Of a DNA stretch of 32,769 nt, positions 1-6,822 are shown in pieces. The notes under the pieces are model-generated. The model was not told the origin of the DNA and did not search any database. It was given only the letters and a program-made list of their open reading frames with translations. The translations under genes were made by a program, and so were the position numbers. Within the stretch, counting starts at the first letter, position 1; each line of letters opens with the position of its first letter. Origin of the DNA: Roseateles toxinivorans (lineage in GTDB: Bacteria; Pseudomonadota; Gammaproteobacteria; Burkholderiales; Burkholderiaceae_C); the NCBI GenBank assembly GCA_945898095.1, contig CAMDHE010000048.1:1-32769 (forward strand), given 5' to 3'.

Positions 1-368
1 TCGAGCGGGCTGTTGGGGACAACATCCTGCGTCGAGGGTTTATTGGCTGCCGGCATGGCACTGGCATGTTCGGGTTCGGCAATGGCTTGGGCTCGAGTCG
101 AATTTGCACTGTCGCTGCTTGTCGCCTGTGTCGGGCTGCCGGGCATCTCGGCCGGCGCCGTGGGTTCTTGAGTCAAATGCCAATAACCCAGTCCAGCCAA
201 GCCGACGAGCACCAAAGCGGCGAACAGGCCGAACCAGGGCGGGGAACTGCGCTTTGCGGGCAATGCCGTAGGTTCAAGCATCGGCGCGGCCCCATCCTGC
301 TTCGCGCCGCAAGACAAGCATTGCAAGGTGGCGAGCGGTAGTTCGACGCCGCATTGGACGCATTTCAT
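1..368 (-). CDS. Zinc-ribbon, single-pass membrane protein (3' end outside window)
   Basis: This reading frame is open from an ATG at 368-366 to the window edge (122 codons), so the C-terminus is missing. The N-terminus has two Cys pairs, CVQC at residues 3-6 and CLSC at about 17-20, the pattern of a short zinc ribbon. A hydrophobic segment follows at about 45-63 (WFGLFAALVLVGLAGLGYW). The rest is a Pro/Ala/Ser/Thr-rich low-complexity stretch, probably periplasmic. The ATG overlaps the stop of the upstream glycerate kinase remnant (ATGA), so the two were once translationally coupled. The architecture is common in small proteins of unknown function; I do not recognise a specific family. The ORF is clear, the function unknown. 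Confidence 0.7.
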   Translation of the reverse strand, partial: MKCVQCGVELPLATLQCLSCGAKQDGAAPMLEPTALPAKRSSPPWFGLFAALVLVGLAGLGYWHLTQEPTAPAEMPGSPTQATSSDSANSTRAQAIAEPEHASAMPAANKPSTQDVVPNSPL

Positions 369-716
369 GGCTGATCCGGCGCGGCGATCAGGATCGCGCG
401 AAAGTCATTCACATTGGTCAGCGTCGGGCCGGTGATGACGGCGTCGCCGATGGCGCCGAAAAAACCATGGCCATCGTTGTTGGCCAGCATGTCCAACGGG
501 CTCAATCCGATCGCCCTGGCGCGCGCCAGTGAGTCAGGCGCCAATAGCGCGCCGGCGATTTCCTCCTGCCCATCGACGCCGTCGGTATCTCCAGCCAGCG
601 CGTGGATACCCGGCTGGCCAGCCAGCGCCACAGCCATCGCCAGCAGGCATTCGACATTGCGCCCGCCCGCGCCATCCCCGCTGAAGCCTTGCCGGCGCCG
701 ATGAAGATCAAGCGGC
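365..716 (-). pseudogene. Glycerate 2-kinase (MOFRL family) remnant, internally deleted and 5'-truncated
   Basis: The last ~110 codons (stop at 367-365) encode the C-terminal MOFRL domain: GGRNVECLLAMAVALAG, then ALAGDTDGVDG and a closing TGPTLTNVNDFRAILI. In another frame, just upstream, lies the N-terminal family motif RLIFIGAGKASAGMARA. In intact enzymes these blocks are separated by roughly 280 residues, so the middle is deleted and the junction (about 660-690) is out of frame. The 5' side stops at the IS3 remnant beginning at 717. Intact members phosphorylate D-glycerate with ATP; this copy lacks most of the enzyme and cannot be active. The downstream zinc-ribbon gene overlaps its stop codon. 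Confidence 0.75.
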
Positions 717-731
717 TGGACCAATGTGACT
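717..731 (+). repeat. Putative IS3 terminal inverted repeat, left copy
   Basis: The 15 bases TGGACCAATGTGACT match the reverse complement of 1672-1685 at the outer six bases and at an AGTC block, with one gap and a few mismatches. The repeat starts with TG, as IS3 ends normally do. Glycerate kinase sequence begins immediately to its left. Confidence 0.5.
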
Positions 732-740
732 CAGACCGCA

Positions 741-1299
741 TCAAGCCGCCTGCAGGGCGAGTTGTGCCACGTAGGCATTGGGTGACTGATCGCCGATAGA
801 CGAGTGCAACCGTTTGGCGTCTTGCGGGTCTGTTGAATCAGGGCAAGCGAGCTGTGAAGTCCCCTAAGGACTCATCGCCTGCCAGATAGACCGCCTCGGT
901 GTTCAGCGTTTTCATGGAGCTTTCCGTCTGGGAATTGTCATACGGGTAGGACGGCGCACGCATCGAACTGAGCAGTCCATCGCCGATCAGCGCCCGCCGG
1001 TACTCTGCAATCGTGAACTAACGTTCGCACAAGCCTCCGTTTTGGTCGTGCACCTGCGTTTTGTTACCGCGTGAACCCCCTCGCTCGCGCATGATCCTTG
1101 CCGCGCGTTTGCGCTTGAAGCAAGCGCCCTGGGCCGGGAGCTCGCGGGTGACGCAGAGGTTCCCGTGGCCGGGGACCTCGTCCTCAATCGCATTGACCAT
1201 CGCCGCGCGCTTCTCGTCGCTGAGGTCAGCGTGCCGGTCCGTGGATCGGTAATAGAAGGTAAGCCGCTCATTTACTTGACACCCCTTCTCATGGCGCAA
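741..1299 (-). pseudogene. IS3-family transposase OrfB remnant (deleted, frameshifted)
   Basis: From 1299 down to about 1020 the frame encodes an OrfB N-terminal block, with LSDEKRAAMVNAIEDEVPGH, then VTRELPAQG and RIMRERG. That is the HTH_21 region preceding the integrase core. It jumps directly to the end of the DDE integrase core at about 1010-840: YDNSQTESSMKTLNTEAVYL, whose Glu in TES is the last catalytic residue. After another frameshift the terminal block KRLHSSIGDQSPNAYVA follows, ending at a TGA at 743-741. The part carrying the first two catalytic Asp residues is missing, so it cannot transpose. Confidence 0.75.
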
Positions 1300-1660
1300 C
1301 CTGTCTTGGCTCGCTGACGATTGACGATGTCGCGCTGCTGTTGACGACTTTCAGCCTGGGCGTTTTTTTCAGGAGGTCGACTTCCATCATCAACTGCCCG
1401 ACCTTGCGCTCCAGGGTCGCGATCTTGGTTTCGTACGGCACCAGCTTCTCGGCAGAGCTCTCTTCTTCATGCATCTCGCCACGGGCGTACTGCGTGAGCC
1501 AAAGCTGAATGAGGTTCGACGACAGGCTGTGCTGTCGCCTCGCGTAACAGTTCCACTGTGTATCTCAGGGGGAAACTGCAGCTTGAACGCTGTCGCGTGG
1601 CGCCGTTATAGACCTCTATTGGGCATAGACCTTTTCCTGTTGAAGGCCCTCCAAGCGTAT
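1289..1660 (-). pseudogene. IS3-family transposase OrfA remnant
   Basis: The frame contains SLSSNLIQLWLTQYARGEM, the end of the helix-turn-helix, followed by AEKLVPYETKIATLERKVGQ and MMEVDLLKK, the leucine-zipper region typical of OrfA. Upstream, in a shifted frame, RRHATAFKLQF resembles the usual OrfA N-terminus, so at least one frameshift is present. It ends at 1289 and overlaps orfB by about ten bases in another frame, the normal IS3 arrangement. Confidence 0.65.
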
Positions 1661-1671
1661 CGATGAAATCT

Positions 1672-1685
1672 AGTCGTTCGGTCCA
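1672..1685 (+). repeat. Putative IS3 terminal inverted repeat, right copy
   Basis: AGTCGTTCGGTCCA is the imperfect inverted partner of the repeat at 717-731 (outer GGTCCA and inner AGTC shared, one gap). It ends in CA, as expected for the far end of an IS3 element. Confidence 0.4.
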
Positions 1686-2246
1686 GCCCTCGGGGCTCTG
1701 CAATACCGTTGGTTGCGACTCAATGTTGCGATGATTTTTTGCCGACTCAAGCGATCGCGTTCGCCGAAACTGGCCAGATGCACATCTGTGCCCGCCCTGG
1801 CATCGGCAATCCGCCACTGTGTGGCCGACGCGGAGCGCCTGCCCGGCAGCAGTTCATAATGCCGGCCGGCCCCCGCCGCTCCGGGAGGCGGCGAAAATCC
1901 CACGATCGCGTGGCTCTTGGCAGCTAAGCGGCCACTAAACGGAGTCGTCAGCAACGCCAGTTTCAAAAAACCTGAGGCAAGCGTGGGTCGAATTCGGCGC
2001 AAAAAATGCCTGTGACAGCGGCTAAACTCAGGTTTGTTGTAGATTTGATACAACAATTTCAGGGTTTTCCTAAGAAATATTTGCCATTCGCCTTAAAAAA
2101 CTGATTGCACCTCTGCTATGCTGACGCCAACCCAACGGGGCAACAAGGCGGAACATGTCCTCTTTTTGGCTGTGGGGGTGCGGGAGTATAAAGTGTGTGC
2201 AGTGCGAAGCTGGCAGTAAAGAAAGTAACTGTCTTCATGCTTTGCG
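1686..2246. other. Stretch without a convincing gene
   Basis: I recognise no gene here. A 128-codon minus-strand frame (2056-1670) runs through it, but it enters the IS end, has no family motif I know and no clear ribosome binding site. At best it is an eroded gene cut by the IS. From about 2020 the DNA becomes AT-richer, as expected for a long upstream region of the secreted-protein gene. A weak extended -10-like TGCTATGCT lies at 2114-2122. Confidence 0.4.
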
Positions 2247-2276
2247 TTGACGCCCTGAAGCATTACTGCATAGAAT
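2247..2276 (+). promoter_or_regulatory. Candidate sigma70 promoter of the secreted-protein gene
   Basis: TTGACG (2247-2252) and TAGAAT (2271-2276) are separated by 18 bases, close to the sigma70 consensus. Transcription would start near 2283, leaving a leader of about 65 bases before the ATG at 2348. Weaker alternatives are TATAAA near 2190 and TATGCT at 2117. Confidence 0.5.
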
Positions 2277-2335
2277 AGAGAGCGCGCCTTGCGCTGATTC
2301 GCAACTCATTGCGTTTTTGTGTTCCAACAATTTGT

Positions 2336-2340
2336 GGAGA
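2336..2340 (+). promoter_or_regulatory. Ribosome binding site fixing the start at 2348
   Basis: GGAGA lies seven bases before the ATG at 2348, which begins a proper signal peptide (MKKFTIK...). The upstream in-frame ATG at 2309 would add 13 residues ahead of that signal and has no such site. Confidence 0.7.
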
Positions 2341-2347
2341 AGTACTA

Positions 2348-3736
2348 ATGAAAAAGTTCACTATCAAGGCAGTCGCGGTTGCGATCGTGTCGGTTTGCGG
2401 ATCAGCTGCATTTGCTGGCTCAATCACTGCTCCGGCAGCTGATGCAGCTGCGACCAAGTATGCGGTTGAAGGCTTGATCAACACCACCGACCTCACTTCA
2501 GGTTCGACGGTCGTTTATACAATGGGTGTTACACGTACGGCCGCTCAAGATTTCACGATCATCATGACGCCTTCGGCTGGCGCAACATTCACGGCAGGCT
2601 ACTGCGCTACCACATTGCCTGTTGGCGGCGGTGCTGGTGCTTTGGCTGCTACGGTCAAGCGGGCGAGCGCAACCGAATGCGCTTATGAGATCGACGTTAC
2701 GGCTGCTACAGATACGACGACAACGCTGACTTTTGCTGCGCCAGTGATTGATGCTCACACGCTGGCAACCGCTGGCAATTCAGTCAGCGTTTCGCTCAAT
2801 CTGTGGGACTTGGGCGAGACCGCCCGTATCGACAACAGCAGTGCGGTAACCCGCATGATCATGCTGTCGGGTAATGCTCTGTCCATTACCGCTGCTGCAG
2901 ACACCGCGACCGTTGCGAATGTGAATCACGCTGCTGGCCCGTTGTTTGGTTTCCTGGCTAACGCAACGGCTCCGGCCGACACTGCAGCTGTGGCCACTGC
3001 ACGTTTTGTTGTGAATAACAATAGCGGTGCGACGACGTACAGGACCGCTGACGGCGCTACGAATTGGGACTTCAACTTGCATGGCACTTCGATCGCCGTG
3101 ACCGTTGCGGGTACTAATTTCACCGGCGTTGCATCGGCTGCTGTGGTACCTCCTGCTGGTGGTGCTCCGGTAGTTACAGTTGGCGCCGCTGCGGCTACCT
3201 TCTCATTGCTGCCAGCCAATATTGTTGGTGGTATTGGTGCTTACAACGTCGATGTGTCGATGACGTCGGCCCAGACCTCATCACTTGGAACGAGCCGCGT
3301 CTTTGGCGTATCGGCTGTTGGCGATGTTATCATCGGCGCTGACGTCACGCTGGCTGGCAATGCTGCTTGGTGGACTTGGTCTGCCAATGCGATCCAGTTG
3401 ATGACACCGTACATGTCGACCGATGCAGGTACAGGCGTGCTGACCCGCTTCTTCTTCCAGAACACGGGCCCAGCCGCGACCTACACCGCTACATGCCAAG
3501 CTGAAACTGGCAAGACTGTGACGGCTGGAACTGCTGCATCAGGCACATTGGCTAATGGTCAGACCGTGATCGATGCGAAGAATGTTTGCTCGTTCAGCAC
3601 CGGCATCCGCGGTTCGGTGACGTTCACGATCAATGCGCCGGCAGGGAACATCAAGGGTAACTACAACCTTGGTTTCAACGGCAATTCTTCGACGTTCGTC
3701 CCGCTTGAGCGTCCGTACGCAGCTGGCACGTACTAA
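2348..3736 (+). CDS. Secreted Ala/Thr-rich beta protein, candidate surface-layer protein
   Basis: The 462-residue product has a Sec signal peptide (MKKF..., hydrophobic core at 8-19, likely cleavage after AFA at 21-23). The mature protein is rich in Ala, Thr, Gly, Val, Ser and Asn, poor in Lys, and made of alternating beta-type segments. It has only four Cys, at 86, 111, 383 and 414, which suggests two disulfides. The C-terminal part (about 345-440: MTPYMSTD, TRFFFQNTG, then a Thr/Gly-rich stretch) recalls the C-terminal module of Slr4-type gammaproteobacterial S-layer proteins; this is from memory, not a search. The gene has its own promoter and strong terminator, and its codons favour GCT, GGT and GTT more than its neighbours, which suggests high expression. 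A T2SS operon starts 125 bases downstream, a natural exporter. It could instead be another secreted structural protein; no enzyme motif was seen. Confidence 0.6.
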   Translation: MKKFTIKAVAVAIVSVCGSAAFAGSITAPAADAAATKYAVEGLINTTDLTSGSTVVYTMGVTRTAAQDFTIIMTPSAGATFTAGYCATTLPVGGGAGALAATVKRASATECAYEIDVTAATDTTTTLTFAAPVIDAHTLATAGNSVSVSLNLWDLGETARIDNSSAVTRMIMLSGNALSITAAADTATVANVNHAAGPLFGFLANATAPADTAAVATARFVVNNNSGATTYRTADGATNWDFNLHGTSIAVTVAGTNFTGVASAAVVPPAGGAPVVTVGAAAATFSLLPANIVGGIGAYNVDVSMTSAQTSSLGTSRVFGVSAVGDVIIGADVTLAGNAAWWTWSANAIQLMTPYMSTDAGTGVLTRFFFQNTGPAATYTATCQAETGKTVTAGTAASGTLANGQTVIDAKNVCSFSTGIRGSVTFTINAPAGNIKGNYNLGFNGNSSTFVPLERPYAAGTY

Positions 3737-3738
3737 TC

Positions 3739-3761
3739 AATCTTCAGCTTCATTGAAGATT
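3739..3761 (+). terminator. First of two tandem hairpins after the secreted-protein gene
   Basis: AATCTTCA (3739-3746) pairs with TGAAGATT (3754-3761) across a seven-base loop. It has no T-run of its own; it may protect the mRNA 3' end or help the terminator just downstream. Confidence 0.5.
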
Positions 3762-3763
3762 CA

Positions 3764-3787
3764 AGGGCGCCTTCGGGCGCCCTTTTT
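3764..3787 (+). terminator. Strong rho-independent terminator
   Basis: AGGGCGCC (3764-3771) and GGCGCCCT (3776-3783) form a perfect 8-bp GC-rich stem closed by the stable tetraloop TTCG, followed by a run of T (3783-3787). It separates the secreted-protein gene from the T2SS operon. Confidence 0.9.
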
Positions 3788-3860
3788 CATGTCTGCAGGT
3801 ATGGAATAATCAGTAAGCCAATGAATGCAAGTTCAGCGTTCGGTATTCCGCAATTCAAAT

Positions 3861-4316
3861 ATGACTATTTCAAATTTTGTTGGCAGGCCTCGCCAATCGC
3901 GGGGTTTCACCCTGCTGGAAATGCTGGTCGTGCTGGTTATCATCGGCCTGCTTGCCGGCCTAGTCGGGCCGCGCTTGTTCAGCAAGGTCGATCAATCCAA
4001 GGTCACAACTGCCAGCACACAGATCAAGTTGCTGCGAGGTGCGGTGGAGAATGTGCGGCTTGACATTGGCCGCTATCCGTCGGTCGAAGAAGGCTTGAAT
4101 CTTCTGATCAAGCCGCCTGCAGACCCGGCGCTGGCAAGCCGCTGGCGCGGGCCCTATCTTGAAGATGCCGTGCCGCTGGATCCCTGGAACAAGCCCTACC
4201 AGTACGCGGTGCCAGGACAGGACAGCCATGGGTTTGCCTTGTATTCATTCGGCTCCGACGGGCAGCCCGGCGGTGAAGGCGATGCCAAGGACCTTGGCGT
4301 TTTACCGGTTCAGTGA
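3861..4316 (+). CDS. gspG: T2SS major pseudopilin GspG
   Basis: The 151-residue product has a short basic leader ending in RG, then FTLLEMLVVLVIIGLLAG. This is the type IV prepilin peptidase site (G|F, Glu at +5) and the N-terminal helix. The C-terminus has the calcium-site signature of major pseudopilins (SFGSDGQPGGEGDAKD), and ProLeuAspProTrp with downstream Tyr matches the family core. It forms the shaft of the inner-membrane pseudopilus that drives substrates through the secretin. The start is uncertain: ATG at 3861 gives a 15-residue leader, while an in-frame ATG at 3825 would give 27; neither has a good ribosome binding site. Its stop overlaps the GTG start of gspH. Confidence 0.93.
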   Translation: MTISNFVGRPRQSRGFTLLEMLVVLVIIGLLAGLVGPRLFSKVDQSKVTTASTQIKLLRGAVENVRLDIGRYPSVEEGLNLLIKPPADPALASRWRGPYLEDAVPLDPWNKPYQYAVPGQDSHGFALYSFGSDGQPGGEGDAKDLGVLPVQ

Positions 4317-4729
4317 AGAATCCGCAGCGCGCCGGGCAGCAGGGTTTCACCCTGCTTGAACTGTTGGTCGTGATGGCGCTGCTGGCGTTGAGCGCCGGGG
4401 TCGTGGCACCAAAAGCCAGTCGCTGGCTGGACGCGGTTCAAACCCGTGGTTGGCGCGCCGACCTGAAAGTCCGGATCGAGTCACTGCCTGTGAAGGCCTT
4501 TCTGTCTGGTGAACCATTGACCGTCGACGTCGCCAAGCTGCAAGAAGGGCTGCAGGGTCAAGCCGATGGTACCGAGTTGCGACTGCGCACGCCATTGCGC
4601 TACGGCGCCAGCGGCCTCGCAGCGGGCGGACGACTAGAGCTAAGGCAGGGCCGGGTCAGCGAAAGCTGGCTGATCACACCGGTGACTGGCCAAGTGCTTG
4701 TTGAAACAGCAGATGCAGCTCAGCGCTGA
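4313..4729 (+). CDS. gspH: T2SS minor pseudopilin GspH
   Basis: The 138-residue product starts at a GTG overlapping the gspG stop. Its leader KNPQRAGQQG is followed by FTLLELLVVMALLALSAG, a prepilin peptidase site with Glu at +5. The rest is short and variable, as usual for GspH. In the family it joins GspI, J and K at the pseudopilus tip. The assignment as H rather than another minor pseudopilin rests mainly on order (G-H-I-J-K) and length. Confidence 0.85.
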   Translation: MKNPQRAGQQGFTLLELLVVMALLALSAGVVAPKASRWLDAVQTRGWRADLKVRIESLPVKAFLSGEPLTVDVAKLQEGLQGQADGTELRLRTPLRYGASGLAAGGRLELRQGRVSESWLITPVTGQVLVETADAAQR

Positions 4730-5165
4730 ACGTCAGCGCGGCTTCGGTCTGCTGGAGGCTATCGTCGCCCTGGTGATCCTGGGCACGTCCGGCTTGATGG
4801 TCTTCACGTGGATCAATCAGAATCTGCAGACAGCGACAAGAGTCAAGGATGCCGAAGCGCAGGCGCAACTGCAATTGGAAGCGCAGTCCTGGCTGGCGAG
4901 TCTCAACCCGGCGCTTGCGCCCGGTGGCGAAAAGGCGGTCGGCAGTTTGCGGCTCAGTTGGCGTAGCGAACTGCTTGAGCCGATGCGCGACGAGTTCAAT
5001 CAGTGGGGGCACCTCGCGCCGCGATGGCAGCTCGGGCTTTACCGGATCCATGTGCAGGCCATGCGGGTTGATTCCGGGCAGCGAGTCGAATGGCGGCAGA
5101 TCGCCGCCGGTTGGAAGCTGAAGTCCGGGTTTGCCGCGCCCGCCGACGAGTCGAGGTCGCCTTGA
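4713..5165 (+). CDS. gspI: T2SS minor pseudopilin GspI
   Basis: From ATG 4713 the product is 150 residues: leader MQLSAERQRG, then FGLLEAIVALVILGTSGLMV, the form typical of GspI (G|F, Glu at +5, 'EAIVAL'). An in-frame TTG at 4698 could add five residues, but the ATG is preferred. It overlaps the end of gspH by 17 bases and its stop overlaps the gspJ start (TGATG). GspI nucleates the I-J-K tip complex in characterised systems. Confidence 0.88.
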   Translation: MQLSAERQRGFGLLEAIVALVILGTSGLMVFTWINQNLQTATRVKDAEAQAQLQLEAQSWLASLNPALAPGGEKAVGSLRLSWRSELLEPMRDEFNQWGHLAPRWQLGLYRIHVQAMRVDSGQRVEWRQIAAGWKLKSGFAAPADESRSP

Positions 5166-5800
5166 TGTCGCGCAGACCGTCGCCTGGAGCGCAGGGCTCG
5201 TCCGGTTTCACACTGGTTGAAATGCTGGTGACGCTGGTCATTCTCGCCATGATCTCGGGCCTGCTCTGGCAGGCCATGCAGCAGATCGGGCGCATCGAAG
5301 GCGTCATGCAAAGCGCGGGTGTCGAATCGCAACGCCAGGTCGTGCGGCGCGAGTGGCTGCGCAGCCTGCTTGAGTCGGCCCTGGCCGGACAGTTGAACAC
5401 AGAGCCGCAGTTCAGCGGCGATTCGCAAGGCTTGCGCCTGGCAAGCGCCGAGGCGCCCGATATCCCAGGTCTTGGCGCCGGCCTGGTGCAACTGAGACTC
5501 AAGCGCGATGAACGGGTGCAGCGCAACGAATTGCTGATCGGACCGGCGGTGCCGGATACGGCAGTTGCCGAACGCGTTTGGACCACTTTGCTCGCTTGGA
5601 CCGGACCGATGGCTGGATTCAAATATCTGGACGAAAAGGGCTCCTGGCTGGAGGCATGGCCGCGCCCGGGCGTGGCGATTCCAGGCCTGCCCGTTGCCGT
5701 ACTGATCGAGGCCGGCGATGAGGCCGGTGGGCCGCTGATTGCCGGCATCGCTGTCACCGAACCTGCGCGCCGTCGACGCATCGATTGGGAGCGCCAATGA
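5165..5800 (+). CDS. gspJ: T2SS minor pseudopilin GspJ
   Basis: The ATG at 5165 overlaps the gspI stop and gives 211 residues, usual for GspJ. The leader (MSRRPSPGAQGSSG) precedes FTLVEMLVTLVILAMISG, with Glu at +5. A longer frame upstream would put 25 Arg-rich residues before the leader and is unlikely. The body includes the family-like MQQIGRIEGVMQ helix after the membrane segment. It is part of the pseudopilus tip with I and K, and its stop overlaps the gspK ATG. Confidence 0.88.
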   Translation: MSRRPSPGAQGSSGFTLVEMLVTLVILAMISGLLWQAMQQIGRIEGVMQSAGVESQRQVVRREWLRSLLESALAGQLNTEPQFSGDSQGLRLASAEAPDIPGLGAGLVQLRLKRDERVQRNELLIGPAVPDTAVAERVWTTLLAWTGPMAGFKYLDEKGSWLEAWPRPGVAIPGLPVAVLIEAGDEAGGPLIAGIAVTEPARRRRIDWERQ

Positions 5801-6822
5801 GGCCGGTCCGGCGCCGGATCGGACGGGCGAACCGGCAGCAGCGCGGCTATGTCCTGTTGATGGTGATCACGACGCTGGCCGTGATTGCTTTTGTTGCGCT
5901 GCGATTCGCCGAGCGGATCGACTTACTGCGCAGCAATGCGCTGGGATTGCGCGACTATGCGGCGGCGCGGGTCAGCGCATCTGGCGCACAAGCCGCAACG
6001 CTCTATTGGATGGCGACCCGCCCGGTCATGCCCAATGGGCATGGCGAGGCACTTGGCGCTCTGCATGAGGACGGCAGGATCTATCGGCTGGAAGATGGCG
6101 CATTGGTCAGCGTGCAGGATCAACGCGGCCTGCTGTCGGTAAATGCGTTGAACCGGCCGGCGTTGCTGAATTTGCTGATTCAGGATGGCGTCGAGCCCGT
6201 GCGCGCACAGGCCTGGATGGACGTGCTCGAAGACTATATTGACACCGATAGTTTGAAACGCCTGAATGGTGCCGAGCAGCCTGAGTATGCGGCGCTGGGT
6301 TTGGCTGCGCCGCGCAATGACTGGTTGCTGAGCCTGAGTGAATTACAAAATATGCCCCTTTGGCGCGACGACCCCGAGCGCTTGGCGCGGCTTTCGCGTC
6401 GGCTCAGCGTGGCGATTTCAAATCACTTCAATCCGAATACTGCATCGCCTGAAGTGCTGCGGGCAATCTTTCCGGCGGCGGCACCTGAGCAATTGGACTT
6501 GCTCTTGACCCTGCGCAAGGGCGGCCTGTTGAGCAGCGGCGGCTTCGCCGCGCGCGCCACCGGGCTAGCAATGGATCGCGAAGACTATTGGTTCCTGCCA
6601 GGTTTCGAGACCCGGATGACCGTCTGGGCGCCAGGTCTGCCGAGAGCGATTGAGTACAATGCGCGAGTCACTCCAGCGGGTACGGTCGGGCCATGGGTAT
6701 TCACCGAAAAGCACAATGCGAGGCGCCCCAGTCAAAGCAATGAACCCAGCGCAGCGCTTACATTCCCTCTTGCGCTTGCTGCAAGCGGGCCATCCTTCCC
6801 GGCGAGCGCTGCTGCTCGGTGA
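5797..6822 (+). CDS. gspK: T2SS tip pseudopilin GspK
   Basis: The 341-residue product has a basic leader ending QQRG and then YVLLMVITTLAVIAFVALRF. As in other GspK proteins, the usual Glu at +5 is absent (Met here), the pseudopilin expected to cap the tip. The large globular part has the GspK marks: DQRGLLSVNALNR, DWLLSLSELQNMP and NHFNPNTASPEVLRAIFP, the last being a helix-hairpin-helix-type region. The ATG at 5797 overlaps the gspJ stop. Its 3' end overlaps gspL by about 80 bases if the start chosen for gspL is right. Confidence 0.88.
   Translation: MRPVRRRIGRANRQQRGYVLLMVITTLAVIAFVALRFAERIDLLRSNALGLRDYAAARVSASGAQAATLYWMATRPVMPNGHGEALGALHEDGRIYRLEDGALVSVQDQRGLLSVNALNRPALLNLLIQDGVEPVRAQAWMDVLEDYIDTDSLKRLNGAEQPEYAALGLAAPRNDWLLSLSELQNMPLWRDDPERLARLSRRLSVAISNHFNPNTASPEVLRAIFPAAAPEQLDLLLTLRKGGLLSSGGFAARATGLAMDREDYWFLPGFETRMTVWAPGLPRAIEYNARVTPAGTVGPWVFTEKHNARRPSQSNEPSAALTFPLALAASGPSFPASAAAR

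Larger units (their letters stand above)
717..1685 (-). mobile_element. Degenerate IS3-family insertion sequence
   Basis: The element contains orfA and orfB remnants in overlapping frames, as in IS3-family elements, with frameshifts and a large deletion in orfB. A run of seven A on the minus strand (1363-1369), near the end of orfA, is the kind of slippery site IS3 elements use for programmed frameshifting. The ends proposed here are imperfect inverted repeats: 717-731 starts TGGACC and 1672-1685 ends GGTCCA, with an AGTC block further in on each side. No flanking target duplication is visible. At ~970 bp it is shorter than an intact element (about 1.2-1.4 kb), matching the internal deletion. 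The IS identity is well supported; the exact ends less so. Confidence 0.7.

Noticed and set aside
66-341. Plus-strand open frame at the window start
   Set aside because: It is antisense to the zinc-ribbon membrane protein, which has Cys pairs, a membrane helix and a sensible start; the plus-strand product is Arg/Cys-rich without structure.
1670-2056. A 128-codon minus-strand open frame next to the IS remnant
   Set aside because: No recognised motif, no ribosome binding site, runs into the IS end; kept only as a note under the gene-free stretch.
4996-5797. Long minus-strand open frames opposite gspI/gspJ
   Set aside because: High-GC shadow frames; the plus strand has prepilin motifs and overlapping starts.
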